Of a stretch of 39,364 nucleotides of DNA, positions 15,073 through 23,184 are shown piece after piece. The notes beneath the pieces are model-generated. The model was not told the DNA's origin. It was given only the letters and a program-made list of their open reading frames with translations, and ran no database searches. Position 1 is the stretch's first letter, and each line of letters starts with the position of its first letter. Source of the DNA: a virus; IMG/VR virus record IMGVR_UViG_3300009103_000070, positions 1 to 39,364 of that record, one strand, 5' to 3'. A program made the translations under genes and the position numbers.

Positions 15073-18000
15073 AATTCCGTTCGTCGGATTACACGCTCAC
15101 TCGGTTGCTGGAAGCATTTTCGATGCTCTTGGATACCCACAAGAACATATGGACTTTGCCTTTGAGAATGGTATGGACGCCCTTGCCCTGACCGACCACG
15201 GAAATATGAATGGCTTGCCTCATCAGGTTATGCACGCCAAGAAAATGAGGGAGGAGGGGAAGAATTTCAAGCCCATCTTCGGTATTGAGGCATACTTCCT
15301 CCCCTCCCTCGATGACTGGCGCAATGACTACGAGGCAGCCAAAGAAGATAAGAAGAAGCGCAAGACATTAAGTAAAGATGTGACTGCAACCACCGTTGAA
15401 GACGAAGACGCGTCCAAGAAGCAGGTTCGCAATATCTTAAATCGCCGACGCCACCTCATTTTGCTGGCGCAAGACCAAGAGGGATTGAACAATCTCTTCG
15501 CGATGATCTCTGAATCCTTTGGTCCGAACAACTATTATCGCTATCCACGCGTTGATTATAAAACACTAAAAAAGTATTCTAAGGGCGTCATAGGCGCTTC
15601 CGCTTGTCTCGGTGGGGTCTACGCCGGTAATTACTGGGAAAACCGCGAGGAGGGTGAATCAGCGGTCCTCAACGCTATGCGTGAGACTACGAAACAGATG
15701 GTTGACATCTTCGGCGATCGCTGGTACGGAGAGCTTCAATGGAACAATATTCCCGAGCAGCATGAGCTTAATAAGTACATCATCAAAATGCACGAGGAGT
15801 TTGGTATTGAGCTTATTTCAACATCAGACTCACATTATCCCCACCCAGATGCTTGGAAGGACCGAGAACTCTATAAGAAGTTGGGGTGGCTGGGCAAGCC
15901 TCGCCCCGGATACGAAAGCGCTGAGCTTCCCGAGGGCGTAGAAGAGATTGGCTATGAACTATACCCTCGCAATGGGAATCAGATGTGGGAAGCATATAAG
16001 AAATACTCTGAATCATGTGGCGTCGAGTACGACGACGCCTTGGTTCTGGGATCCATCATAAGAACACATACGATCGCCCACAAAAGGATCGCTGACTTTC
16101 TACCGGATAATACTGTTCGACTCCCCGACTTTGTTATTCCCGCTGGAGAGACAGCAGACTCAGCGTTGGAGAAGTTTTGCATAGAAGGCTTACGGCGCCT
16201 TGGTTTACATACGAATGAGGAGTACACCGAGCGATTGCGAATGGAGCTTGGGGTTATTTCAGACCGAGGCTTCTCCAAATACTTCTTGACTATGAACCAG
16301 ATTAGCCAGAAGGCCAATGAAGTAATGCTGGCAGGACCGGGCCGTGGTTCTGCTGCGGGTTCGCTCGTAGCCTATGCTTTGAATATTACGCAGGTTGATC
16401 CTCTTAAGTACGGCCTTCAGTTCTCCCGCTTCATGCGCGCCGACGCAACCGACTACCCAGACATTGACTATGATGTGTCGGATAGTATGGGCTTGAAGGA
16501 GATGCTTATCAAAGACTGGGGAGCAGATAAGGTTGCACCCATTTCAAATTGGAACACACTCCAACTTAAAAGTCTCATCAAGGATATTTCAAAGTTCTAC
16601 GGTATTGAGTTTCGAGAGGTCAACGATGTTACTTCGGTGATGCTCTATGAAGCAATGGGTCCAGCCAAGCTTAAGCATGGTATTAAGTCGGGGATCTATG
16701 CTCCCACCTTCGATGAGGTAATGGAGTTCAGTGATACATTGAAGAGGTTCTTGGCTCGCTATCCGCACGTCAAGACTCATGTTGAGGCGCTGTATGGTCA
16801 GGTTCGCTCTTGCTCCCGCCATGCTGGCGGCGTCGTTGTCGGCGAAGATTTGAATAGCAGGATGCCCCTCATTAACTCTGGCGGCGTTCGCCAGACTCCG
16901 TGGTCCGAGGGACAGAATGTCCGCCACCTTGAGCCAATGGGATTTATTAAGTTTGACGTCCTTGGATTGTCTACTCTTAAAATGATCGAGGGCGCGATCT
17001 ACCATATCCTTCGCCGTCATCACAACATCGAGAACCCAACCTTCGAGGATATCAAAGCTTTCTACGATAAGAATCTCCACCCAGACGTGATGGATTTCAG
17101 TGACCAGAAAGTTTATGAGAATATCTTTCACAAAGGTAAATGGGCTGGAGTCTTTCAGTTCACAGAGGCTGGCGCGCAGAACTTCTGCCGACTTGCAAAG
17201 CCGACAAACCTGATTGACCTCGCTGCTATCACTTCCATCTATCGACCCGGACCTCTGGGCGCCAACGTCCACAACGACTATGTTGATGCCAAACAGAATC
17301 CACAACGACTCACATTCATGAATGACGAGCACCGCTCAGTGACCGAGGAGACCTTCGGCTTCCTCATCTTCCAGGAGCAAATTGCTGAATTGGCTCACCG
17401 ACTTGGCAAGGACATTTCTCTTGATGAGGGCAATGCGCTTCGCAAGGTCTTGACCAAGAAGGGAACAGGTAAGGAGGCGAAGGTGAAGAACACACTTCGC
17501 AAGAAGTTTATTGAAGGTTGCACCGAGAAGGGCTTGCAGCAACGCACCGGCGAAAGGCTGTGGGAGAAGTTCGAATACTTCTCTGGCTATGGTTTCAATA
17601 AGTCTCACGCAGTTTCATATTGCATCATCTCTTTCCAATGTGCTTGGCTACTGAATTACTATCAGGTCGAGTGGCTCGCGGCGTTCTTGGACAAGGAACC
17701 AGAGACTCGCAAAGAGAAGGCTATCAATGTGGCCAAGTCTTTCGGTATGGGAATCAAGAGCTTGGACGTCAACTCATCTGGTCGCGTCTGGGAGATTTCC
17801 GAGGATGGAACAACCTTGATCCAACCCTTGTCCTCAATCAAGGGACTGGGTGACGCAGCGATCGATCAGATCTTAGCCAACCGACCATTTAATAAGGTTG
17901 AGGACTTTCTATTCAATGAGAATATAACCTATTCGAAACTCAACAAGAAGAGTCTTGATGTTCTGTGTCGCTCTGGAACGTTGAATGGACTCATTGACGA

Positions 18001-18484
18001 TCGCTTCACGGGTGGCAAACACTTCTGGTCTGCGATATGTGTTGATCGGCCGAGAAAAGAAAAGAATCTCTTAGAGAACATTGAAAGCTTTGCACCAGAA
18101 GGTGACTTCTCGGACGAAGAGAAGATTGGATATCTTGTTGAATTAACTGGGGTGTTCCCATTCAACCGAGTGATGAAACCGGAGATTTATGAGCAGCTAA
18201 ACGCTGCATTTATTCCGCCCATTGCCAAATACGATCCGGAGGTTTGTGAAGTTGTTTGGTTCATTCCGCGCAAGGTTGTTCCCAAGAAGACGAAGAACGG
18301 TAAGACATATTGGGTTATTGAGGTTATCGATGATACCAACACTCTGACTCGCATCCGCGTTTGGGGTGTGAAGGACTATGATCGCATCCACGTTAACAAG
18401 CCATATATGGCAAAGCTAGAGCATAATGAGAAATGGGGCTTCTCAACTCGAAGCCTTCGAAGAAATTTTAGAATTTTAGCTTGA
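15065..18484 (+). CDS. dnaE: DNA polymerase III alpha subunit (C-family polymerase)
   Basis: A 1139-residue replicative polymerase. The PHP domain opens with FVGLHAHSVAGS (6-16) and LTDHGNMNG (42-50), followed by the ISTSDSHYPHP segment (251-261). The palm has GPGRGSAAGSLVAYAL (424-439) and the catalytic PDIDYD (465-470, with D467 and D469). Fingers include SIYRPGPLG and a FEYFSGYGFNKSHAVSY segment typical of DnaE. The last 80 residues form an OB-like domain (WFIPRKVV ... RIRVWGV). The length equals bacterial DnaE. A C-family enzyme in an otherwise T4-like replication set, which normally uses a B-family polymerase, is unusual. Its TGA stop lies within the -35 box of the purA promoter. Confidence 0.95.
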   Translation: MNKIPFVGLHAHSVAGSIFDALGYPQEHMDFAFENGMDALALTDHGNMNGLPHQVMHAKKMREEGKNFKPIFGIEAYFLPSLDDWRNDYEAAKEDKKKRKTLSKDVTATTVEDEDASKKQVRNILNRRRHLILLAQDQEGLNNLFAMISESFGPNNYYRYPRVDYKTLKKYSKGVIGASACLGGVYAGNYWENREEGESAVLNAMRETTKQMVDIFGDRWYGELQWNNIPEQHELNKYIIKMHEEFGIELISTSDSHYPHPDAWKDRELYKKLGWLGKPRPGYESAELPEGVEEIGYELYPRNGNQMWEAYKKYSESCGVEYDDALVLGSIIRTHTIAHKRIADFLPDNTVRLPDFVIPAGETADSALEKFCIEGLRRLGLHTNEEYTERLRMELGVISDRGFSKYFLTMNQISQKANEVMLAGPGRGSAAGSLVAYALNITQVDPLKYGLQFSRFMRADATDYPDIDYDVSDSMGLKEMLIKDWGADKVAPISNWNTLQLKSLIKDISKFYGIEFREVNDVTSVMLYEAMGPAKLKHGIKSGIYAPTFDEVMEFSDTLKRFLARYPHVKTHVEALYGQVRSCSRHAGGVVVGEDLNSRMPLINSGGVRQTPWSEGQNVRHLEPMGFIKFDVLGLSTLKMIEGAIYHILRRHHNIENPTFEDIKAFYDKNLHPDVMDFSDQKVYENIFHKGKWAGVFQFTEAGAQNFCRLAKPTNLIDLAAITSIYRPGPLGANVHNDYVDAKQNPQRLTFMNDEHRSVTEETFGFLIFQEQIAELAHRLGKDISLDEGNALRKVLTKKGTGKEAKVKNTLRKKFIEGCTEKGLQQRTGERLWEKFEYFSGYGFNKSHAVSYCIISFQCAWLLNYYQVEWLAAFLDKEPETRKEKAINVAKSFGMGIKSLDVNSSGRVWEISEDGTTLIQPLSSIKGLGDAAIDQILANRPFNKVEDFLFNENITYSKLNKKSLDVLCRSGTLNGLIDDRFTGGKHFWSAICVDRPRKEKNLLENIESFAPEGDFSDEEKIGYLVELTGVFPFNRVMKPEIYEQLNAAFIPPIAKYDPEVCEVVWFIPRKVVPKKTKNGKTYWVIEVIDDTNTLTRIRVWGVKDYDRIHVNKPYMAKLEHNEKWGFSTRSLRRNFRILA

Positions 18485-18509
18485 CACGGAAAAGAAAAGC
18501 TGCTATACT
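18481..18509 (+). promoter_or_regulatory. sigma70-type promoter for purA
   Basis: TTGACA (18481-18486) and TATACT (18504-18509) with a 17-nt spacer. The -35 box contains the TGA stop of dnaE (18482-18484). AGGAGA before the ATG at 18532 gives a good ribosome site. Confidence 0.85.
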
Positions 18510-18531
18510 AATAAAGTAAATAGGAGAAGAG

Positions 18532-19536
18532 ATGTCTTTAACGGTTGATGTTGTTGTTGGCGTTCAACACGGTGATGAGGGGAAAGGGAAAGTAACTCAC
18601 CACCTTTTAAAAAACGGAAAATATACACACTGTGTCAGATATAATGGTGGTTGCAATGCGGGGCACACCATATATCATAAGGGCGAAAAGTTTGTCACAC
18701 ACCACATACCGGCCGGCGTATTTTTCGGGATTAAAAGCATTATCGGCCCTGGATGTGTGGTGGATATTCATAAGTTCTTTGCAGAGATCAAAATGCTCAG
18801 GGAGGGTGGTATCGATGTTGCCGACAAAATCTTTATTGCAAAAAACGCCCATATGATTAAAGAAAAGCACACCGCAGCAGATAGCGGAGAAGAGCGTATT
18901 GGTACAACAAGGACGGGTAACGGCCCGTGTTATGGAGACAAGTATGCCAGAATAGGCACGCGCGCCGCAGACTTTCCAGTGTTGCATGATTACTTAATTG
19001 ATATGTACGAGGAGTTTTATTTACGCTCTCCGGATGCCACTGTTCTTTGTGAGGGCGCACAGGGTTTTAATTTGGATATTGATTGGGGTGATTACCCTTA
19101 TGTCACCAGCAGTCACTGTACTACTGCCGGCGCACTTCTTAATGGTTTCGCGCCAAAGTCCGTGAGGAATGTTTACGGGGTAGCAAAAGCATACGAAACA
19201 TATGTGGGGTCAAAAGATTTCCAACCAGATGAGGATGTGTTTCATATTTTGCAGGAAGTGGGGCAGGAGTTCGGCGCAACGACTGGGCGCCCAAGACAAT
19301 GCAACTGGTTGAGTCTTCCTGGTTTGCAAAAAGCAATTGATGTAAACGGGGTGACACATTTAATAATAAACAAGATTGATATTTTAGAAAAAGTGGAGGC
19401 ATGGTCGTTGTATGTCGGAGGCAGAACAAACAACAATTTGTTTGCCTTTCAAAATAAGGAACAATTCTGCGCATATATAACGGATTATTTGGGGGCAATT
19501 GACGTAGTTTTCTCTTCAAGTCCAGAGACAATTTAA
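18532..19536 (+). CDS. purA: adenylosuccinate synthetase, short archaeal/phage type
   Basis: A 334-residue PurA-family enzyme, about 100 residues shorter than bacterial PurA (432 in E. coli). It would join IMP and aspartate using GTP to give adenylosuccinate, the first step to AMP. The phosphate loop is HGDEGKGK (13-20) with catalytic D15, and NAGHT supplies H45. IGTTRTGNGP (123-132) stands where bacterial PurA has IGTTGRGIGP. EGAQGFNLDIDWG and TTGRPRQ (250-256) follow, then the guanine-recognising NKID (280-283). The Asp in GDEGKGK and the NKID motif argue for IMP/GTP use rather than the phage PurZ (aminoadenine) enzyme, in which the Asp is reported replaced. Its operon partner is the Smr gene; IMPDH lies 3.6 kb downstream. 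Confidence 0.85.
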   Translation: MSLTVDVVVGVQHGDEGKGKVTHHLLKNGKYTHCVRYNGGCNAGHTIYHKGEKFVTHHIPAGVFFGIKSIIGPGCVVDIHKFFAEIKMLREGGIDVADKIFIAKNAHMIKEKHTAADSGEERIGTTRTGNGPCYGDKYARIGTRAADFPVLHDYLIDMYEEFYLRSPDATVLCEGAQGFNLDIDWGDYPYVTSSHCTTAGALLNGFAPKSVRNVYGVAKAYETYVGSKDFQPDEDVFHILQEVGQEFGATTGRPRQCNWLSLPGLQKAIDVNGVTHLIINKIDILEKVEAWSLYVGGRTNNNLFAFQNKEQFCAYITDYLGAIDVVFSSSPETI

Positions 19537-19781
19537 TGAGCGATCCTCGTTGGCTAATACTCGACTTGCATGGGGAGAGTCACGAGGCCGCTGATTTTAT
19601 AATAGAGAAATTTATAACAGATAATTTTCAAAGATTGCCGGTAAAAATAATAACAGGGTATTCGGAAACTTTCATAGAAAAAACAAAAGAGATCGCAGAA
19701 AAATATGAATTGGGATATTTTCCAGAAAATTACAATAATTTTGGTTGTTGGATAATAATAAAAAATAAAATAAATCCTTGA
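19536..19781 (+). CDS. Smr-domain protein
   Basis: An 81-residue protein with LDLHG (9-13) near the start, an A-x-x-x-I helix and VKIITGYS (36-43), then a C-terminal CWIIIKN strand. This is the Smr domain layout (LDLHG then ITGxG), known for nicking and RNA endonuclease activity in MutS2 and related proteins. The G-S variant of the second motif (TGYS rather than TGKG) makes activity uncertain. It overlaps the purA stop by one base (TAATG). Its TGA stop is inside the -35 box of the promoter at 19778. Confidence 0.7.
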   Translation: MSDPRWLILDLHGESHEAADFIIEKFITDNFQRLPVKIITGYSETFIEKTKEIAEKYELGYFPENYNNFGCWIIIKNKINP

Positions 19782-19806
19782 CAGAAGTAAAATTATATGT
19801 TATATT
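19778..19806 (+). promoter_or_regulatory. sigma70-type promoter for the nuclease/ParB/methyltransferase operon
   Basis: TTGACA (19778-19783) and TATATT (19801-19806) with a 17-nt spacer. The TGA of the upstream Smr gene (19779-19781) is within the -35 box. The following leader ends in AGGAGA before the ATG at 19839. Confidence 0.85.
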
Positions 19807-19838
19807 AGTATTAGAAACAAAACAGGAGAACACCGATT

Positions 19839-20150
19839 ATGATGAGTGGTTTAGAAATTTTTGAAAATGTAGTTGAAATTCACGCAGAAGTGGAGGATGA
19901 AAACGTTAGCACAAAAGAGCAAAAGATGATTGAATATGTTCGCAGCCTCAAGGCCCTTGAGGATTCTATGGAGCCATTCAAGGAGCAAAAGCGTGAACTC
20001 AAGAAAGACTTTAAAGAGCAGGGCTGGCTGACTGGAGATGAGATCTCTATGACTGTCAAGGCTTATCGAATGATGAGCACAAAAGACTTTGACTTCGATG
20101 AATTTACACAAGTTTATGAATCACTTGCAAAAGTGGCAGGAAAGGTGTAA
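19839..20150 (+). CDS. helical hypothetical protein, first gene of the operon
   Basis: A 103-residue protein with a strong promoter and a good ribosome site. It is Lys/Glu-rich and coiled-coil-like in the middle (LEDSMEPFKEQKRELKKDFKEQGWLTGDEI), with a C-terminal DFDEFTQVYESLAKV segment. The pattern superficially resembles small GapR/DUF2312-like DNA-binding proteins, but the match is weak and I do not assign it. It overlaps the next gene by one base (TAATG) and leads the nuclease/ParB/methyltransferase set. Confidence 0.6.
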   Translation: MMSGLEIFENVVEIHAEVEDENVSTKEQKMIEYVRSLKALEDSMEPFKEQKRELKKDFKEQGWLTGDEISMTVKAYRMMSTKDFDFDEFTQVYESLAKVAGKV

Positions 20151-20644
20151 TGACACCAGAACAAAAATATCAAAACCTTTATGAAAATATAGCCCAACTT
20201 TGCGAAGAGCAAGGATGGGGTGATCCATTCAGCTATGCTCGCTCAAAGGAGATCAATGCTGCGATAGTTCTTGGTCACACTGTGGCTCAAACCTTTTCGG
20301 GTGCAGATGCATTTAACCAAAAGGGAGAGCCAGTAGAATACAAATCTACAACCAGCAAGAACCCCAAGGGAGCCTATACTGGTATTTCTGTTCAGCCAAC
20401 CTGGAAAGAGCAGGAAGCATACCTGGAAAAAGAAAAAATCGCCAAGTACCCAGAGCATTACTACAATCGCTTCAACAAGGGAAAGCTTGTGGAGAGTTGG
20501 AAAATGAGCGGAAAGACAGTCTTTAAACTATTAAAACCGAAACTTCGTAAAAAGTTTGATACCGTTCTCCAGAAGAAGGATCCTCGTTTAAGTGCGAACA
20601 TTACTTGGACAGAGATTAAAAAATATGGAACAAAGGTAATTTAA
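20150..20644 (+). CDS. putative PD-(D/E)XK restriction-like endonuclease
   Basis: A 164-residue protein with a compact PD-(D/E)XK-like core. A helix carries E34 (RSKEINAAIVLGHTVAQ), then GADAFNQKG with D53 and VEYKST with E63 and K65. The D-x(9)-E-x-K spacing and the EYK strand match type II restriction nucleases, where the triad binds metal and cleaves DNA. The C-terminal half is Lys-rich, consistent with DNA binding. It sits two genes upstream of a DNA methyltransferase in the same operon, as expected for a restriction-modification unit. I cannot name a recognition site. A host-DNA-degrading or repair nuclease is the alternative. Confidence 0.55.
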   Translation: MTPEQKYQNLYENIAQLCEEQGWGDPFSYARSKEINAAIVLGHTVAQTFSGADAFNQKGEPVEYKSTTSKNPKGAYTGISVQPTWKEQEAYLEKEKIAKYPEHYYNRFNKGKLVESWKMSGKTVFKLLKPKLRKKFDTVLQKKDPRLSANITWTEIKKYGTKVI

Positions 20645-20645
20645 G

Positions 20646-21737
20646 ATGAATTATGGGAAAGTTGTTAATTTGAAAAGCAGCGCGCAAAGAAGCTGTAATT
20701 TACAAAACTATAAAAATCAACGTATGGAGTGCCCAGTTGATGGAATAAAGACGTGCTATTTTGTTCCTCTAAGTGATATTGAGAGTTTCTCACACAATCC
20801 GGCGCGCTCCGGCGGCACACTGTCAACTAAGGTAACTCAAATTCTTGAATCTTTTATATCTGACCCGAAAGGACAAATAGAACCCATCTGTTTGGAGTGG
20901 AACCCAGCAACAGGTAAATTCGATATTGTGTTCGGATGCCATAGGGAGTGGGCCGCTAATGATGCTTACGCAAAAGGCCTAGCAATTGCTAACCACCCAA
21001 TTACTGGAGAGCCGGGTATTTGGGCTTGGGTTTTCACGGGCAGTCCAGCCGAGCGCACAGCACTTAAGATGAGGGAAAATGGCGATAAGCTGCCTTCATC
21101 CCCGGCTACAAAAGACGAAATGGTCAACATGTTGAGGGAATATATATCTCAAGGGGGTCTCGATATTGGCTACCCAACCTCATTCCAGAGCCTGAGTGAT
21201 AAAGATAAATACGATCGAGCTAGAGCATTTATGAAAAGCAATACGCCTTTTTGGGGCGGCCGTAAATTCAAAGGAGTTTGGAATAAGCTTATTCAAAATG
21301 GTAATCCCAATGTTGGATTGAGTTTTGCCAACTATAGTAAAGCAAAGATAGCAGAATATTTCTGCGCCCACAACCCCTATGGTATTAAAGAGTCGGATTT
21401 GGATTCAAAGCTTTCCGGTTCGGTGGTAAAAATAAACAATGTAGTATATGGAATATATTTTGCAAGCCAGAAGTCTGAAATGGGTGGCGCCCTTCCAACC
21501 AATGCATCTCTTTTGAGACACAATAAAAACATCGATCATATGATTGTTGTCGGAGTACTCAATGATTCGACAACGGCTACTGTGGCTGCTTCGCGAATAA
21601 CCATCGAAAAGAAGGCCAAAAAGTGGAATAAAAATATTTTCAATGCTTTCGATGAGATTTTCTGGATGCCACAAACCCTCAAAGAGACTTCAGTTCATAT
21701 CTTAAAAGGTACTTGGGTTTCGAGAAATACCCTATAA
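20646..21737 (+). CDS. ParB-like nuclease-domain protein
   Basis: A 363-residue protein with a ParB-N-like domain. VPLSDIESFSHNPAR (40-54) corresponds to the opening strand-helix, a long helix and a loop follow, then FDIVFGCHREWAANDAYAKG (92-111) corresponds to the GERR-like CTP/nuclease motif. The rest (residues 150-330) is mixed and not recognised. ParB-like proteins next to methyltransferases occur in many phages and are thought to act as DNA nicking, CTP-dependent clamps or specificity factors. Here it lies between a PD-(D/E)XK protein and a methyltransferase, which suggests a DNA-recognition or cleavage partner. The TAA overlaps the methyltransferase start (TAATG). Confidence 0.65.
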   Translation: MNYGKVVNLKSSAQRSCNLQNYKNQRMECPVDGIKTCYFVPLSDIESFSHNPARSGGTLSTKVTQILESFISDPKGQIEPICLEWNPATGKFDIVFGCHREWAANDAYAKGLAIANHPITGEPGIWAWVFTGSPAERTALKMRENGDKLPSSPATKDEMVNMLREYISQGGLDIGYPTSFQSLSDKDKYDRARAFMKSNTPFWGGRKFKGVWNKLIQNGNPNVGLSFANYSKAKIAEYFCAHNPYGIKESDLDSKLSGSVVKINNVVYGIYFASQKSEMGGALPTNASLLRHNKNIDHMIVVGVLNDSTTATVAASRITIEKKAKKWNKNIFNAFDEIFWMPQTLKETSVHILKGTWVSRNTL

Positions 21738-22654
21738 TGAGTTCAGCCATACTACTCCACCAAGAAGGTCTACAATTTCTATCGGACATTCCCGATAATT
21801 CCATTGACCTCATCCTAACTGACCCACCCTACATCACGTCCAGAAAGACTGGAATGGATAAGTGGGTGGGTCATGTTGAGAAACAAGATGCGTCCGACTC
21901 CACGAATATTAAGACGGAAGAGGAGTGGGGAGCTTATAAAACAAAAGAACAATGGGATTTATGGTTTGAAAATTCTAAAATTAAGCCGGCGAGTCGAGAG
22001 AAGAAGCTAGCCAAGATGAAGGCCGACTTCTTAAAGTATGGCAGCATCTACGGAAAGAAATATGCCGTTACAACCAATTATGGCAAGTGGGATTCCGAAT
22101 TTACACTGGAACAACTTGAGCTATTCATTAATCACTTTTACAGAATCCTCAAGCCTGGAGGCACTTGCATTATCTTTTTTGATTTGTGGAAGATTACAAA
22201 CTTAAAAGAATTATTGGAGGGTGCAAAATTTAAACAGATTAGGTTTATTGAGTGGATTAAAACAAATCCGCAACCGATCAATAGTAAAGTAAATTATCTA
22301 ACCAACTGTCGAGAGATAGCGTTGCTTGGTATCAAAAAGTCTAAGCCAACATTCAATAGCAAATACGATAATGGAATATACATTGATAATGGAATACATT
22401 TTCATCCTGTGCAGGGAGGCAAAGAAAGGTTCCATCCCACACAAAAAAGCCTCCCACTGTTCAAGGACTTAATTTTGAAGCATTCAAAAGAGGGGGATTT
22501 GGTTTTGGATCCATTTGCCGGCTCGGCCACAACGGCCATTGCGGCCATACATACCAGTAGAAAGTTTATTGGATGTGAATTAGATGAGGATTTTTTTAAC
22601 AAAAGCAAGCAAAGAATTGAAAATCACTTAAACACTTTGGAGAAAGAAGAATGA
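21737..22654 (+). CDS. DNA methyltransferase (N4/N6, beta class)
   Basis: A 305-residue methyltransferase. The ATG at 21737 is preferred over one 24 nt upstream because it overlaps the ParB-like stop. Motif IV DPPY (29-32) is in SIDLILTDPPYI. The SAM motif LDPFAGSATT (257-266) is near the end, with RFHPTQKSLPLF before it; this is the beta-class order. Residues 35-110 hold a charged target-recognition-like insert (GMDKWVGHVEKQ ... KYGSIYGKKY). Being two genes from a PD-(D/E)XK protein suggests it protects phage DNA from that nuclease or from host restriction. The ATGA overlap with dUTPase (22651) places it in the same transcript. Confidence 0.85.
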   Translation: MSSAILLHQEGLQFLSDIPDNSIDLILTDPPYITSRKTGMDKWVGHVEKQDASDSTNIKTEEEWGAYKTKEQWDLWFENSKIKPASREKKLAKMKADFLKYGSIYGKKYAVTTNYGKWDSEFTLEQLELFINHFYRILKPGGTCIIFFDLWKITNLKELLEGAKFKQIRFIEWIKTNPQPINSKVNYLTNCREIALLGIKKSKPTFNSKYDNGIYIDNGIHFHPVQGGKERFHPTQKSLPLFKDLILKHSKEGDLVLDPFAGSATTAIAAIHTSRKFIGCELDEDFFNKSKQRIENHLNTLEKEE

Positions 22655-23184
22655 TTTTAGAGTATTATCGAACAAGGCCGGATGCAATTCCGCCAACAAG
22701 AGCAAACCCATCCGATGCAGGATTGGATGTTCATTTTAATCCAGACGACGGAGAAATAAAGGGAGTTTACCTTGAACCAGGAGAGAGCAAACTATTCTCG
22801 ACAGGATTAAAGTTCGGAATCCCCCACGGTTATATGCTTGAAGTCAAGAACCGCAGCGGCAACGCCTCAAAACGCAGTTTACTCGTCGGAGCCTGTGTCG
22901 TTGACTCTGGTTATGACGGAGAGGTTTTTGTTAATTTACACAATGTCGGTATAGAAACACAATTTATTAAGCGAGGAATGAAGATCGCGCAAATTGTAAT
23001 GGTTCCCGTTGTTCACTTTCGAGCACTGGAAACATCACAGGATAATCTCTACGAGTGGTATCCCATTACGCTGAGTGACAGGGGCGATGGCGCACTTGGA
23101 TCAACAGACAAGGGGGGCATTCCTCAAGGCTCAATTGATCCTTATGAAATGCCGCTTGGCTGGGAGCTTGGGGACAAATTATGA
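22651..23184 (+). CDS. dut: dUTP diphosphatase (trimeric dUTPase)
   Basis: A 177-residue trimeric dUTPase that hydrolyses dUTP to dUMP and pyrophosphate, keeping uracil out of DNA and giving dUMP for thymidylate. All five motifs are visible: SDAGLD (21-26), NRSGNASK (67-74), DSGYDGE (85-91), RGMKIAQ (108-114) and RGDGALGST (144-152). A 20-residue extension after motif 5 is longer than in most family members. It overlaps the methyltransferase (ATGA) and the IMPDH gene. Confidence 0.93.
   Translation: MILEYYRTRPDAIPPTRANPSDAGLDVHFNPDDGEIKGVYLEPGESKLFSTGLKFGIPHGYMLEVKNRSGNASKRSLLVGACVVDSGYDGEVFVNLHNVGIETQFIKRGMKIAQIVMVPVVHFRALETSQDNLYEWYPITLSDRGDGALGSTDKGGIPQGSIDPYEMPLGWELGDKL

Noticed and set aside
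16589-17332. 247-residue open frame on the minus strand
   Set aside because: It lies wholly antisense to dnaE, whose motifs are clear, and codes for no recognisable protein.
18532-19536. PurZ (2-aminoadenine pathway) rather than PurA
   Set aside because: The loop keeps Asp in GDEGKGK, which is reported replaced in PurZ, and keeps the guanine-binding NKID, which fits GTP use. I cannot exclude a PurZ0-like enzyme, so it is listed as a finding to test.
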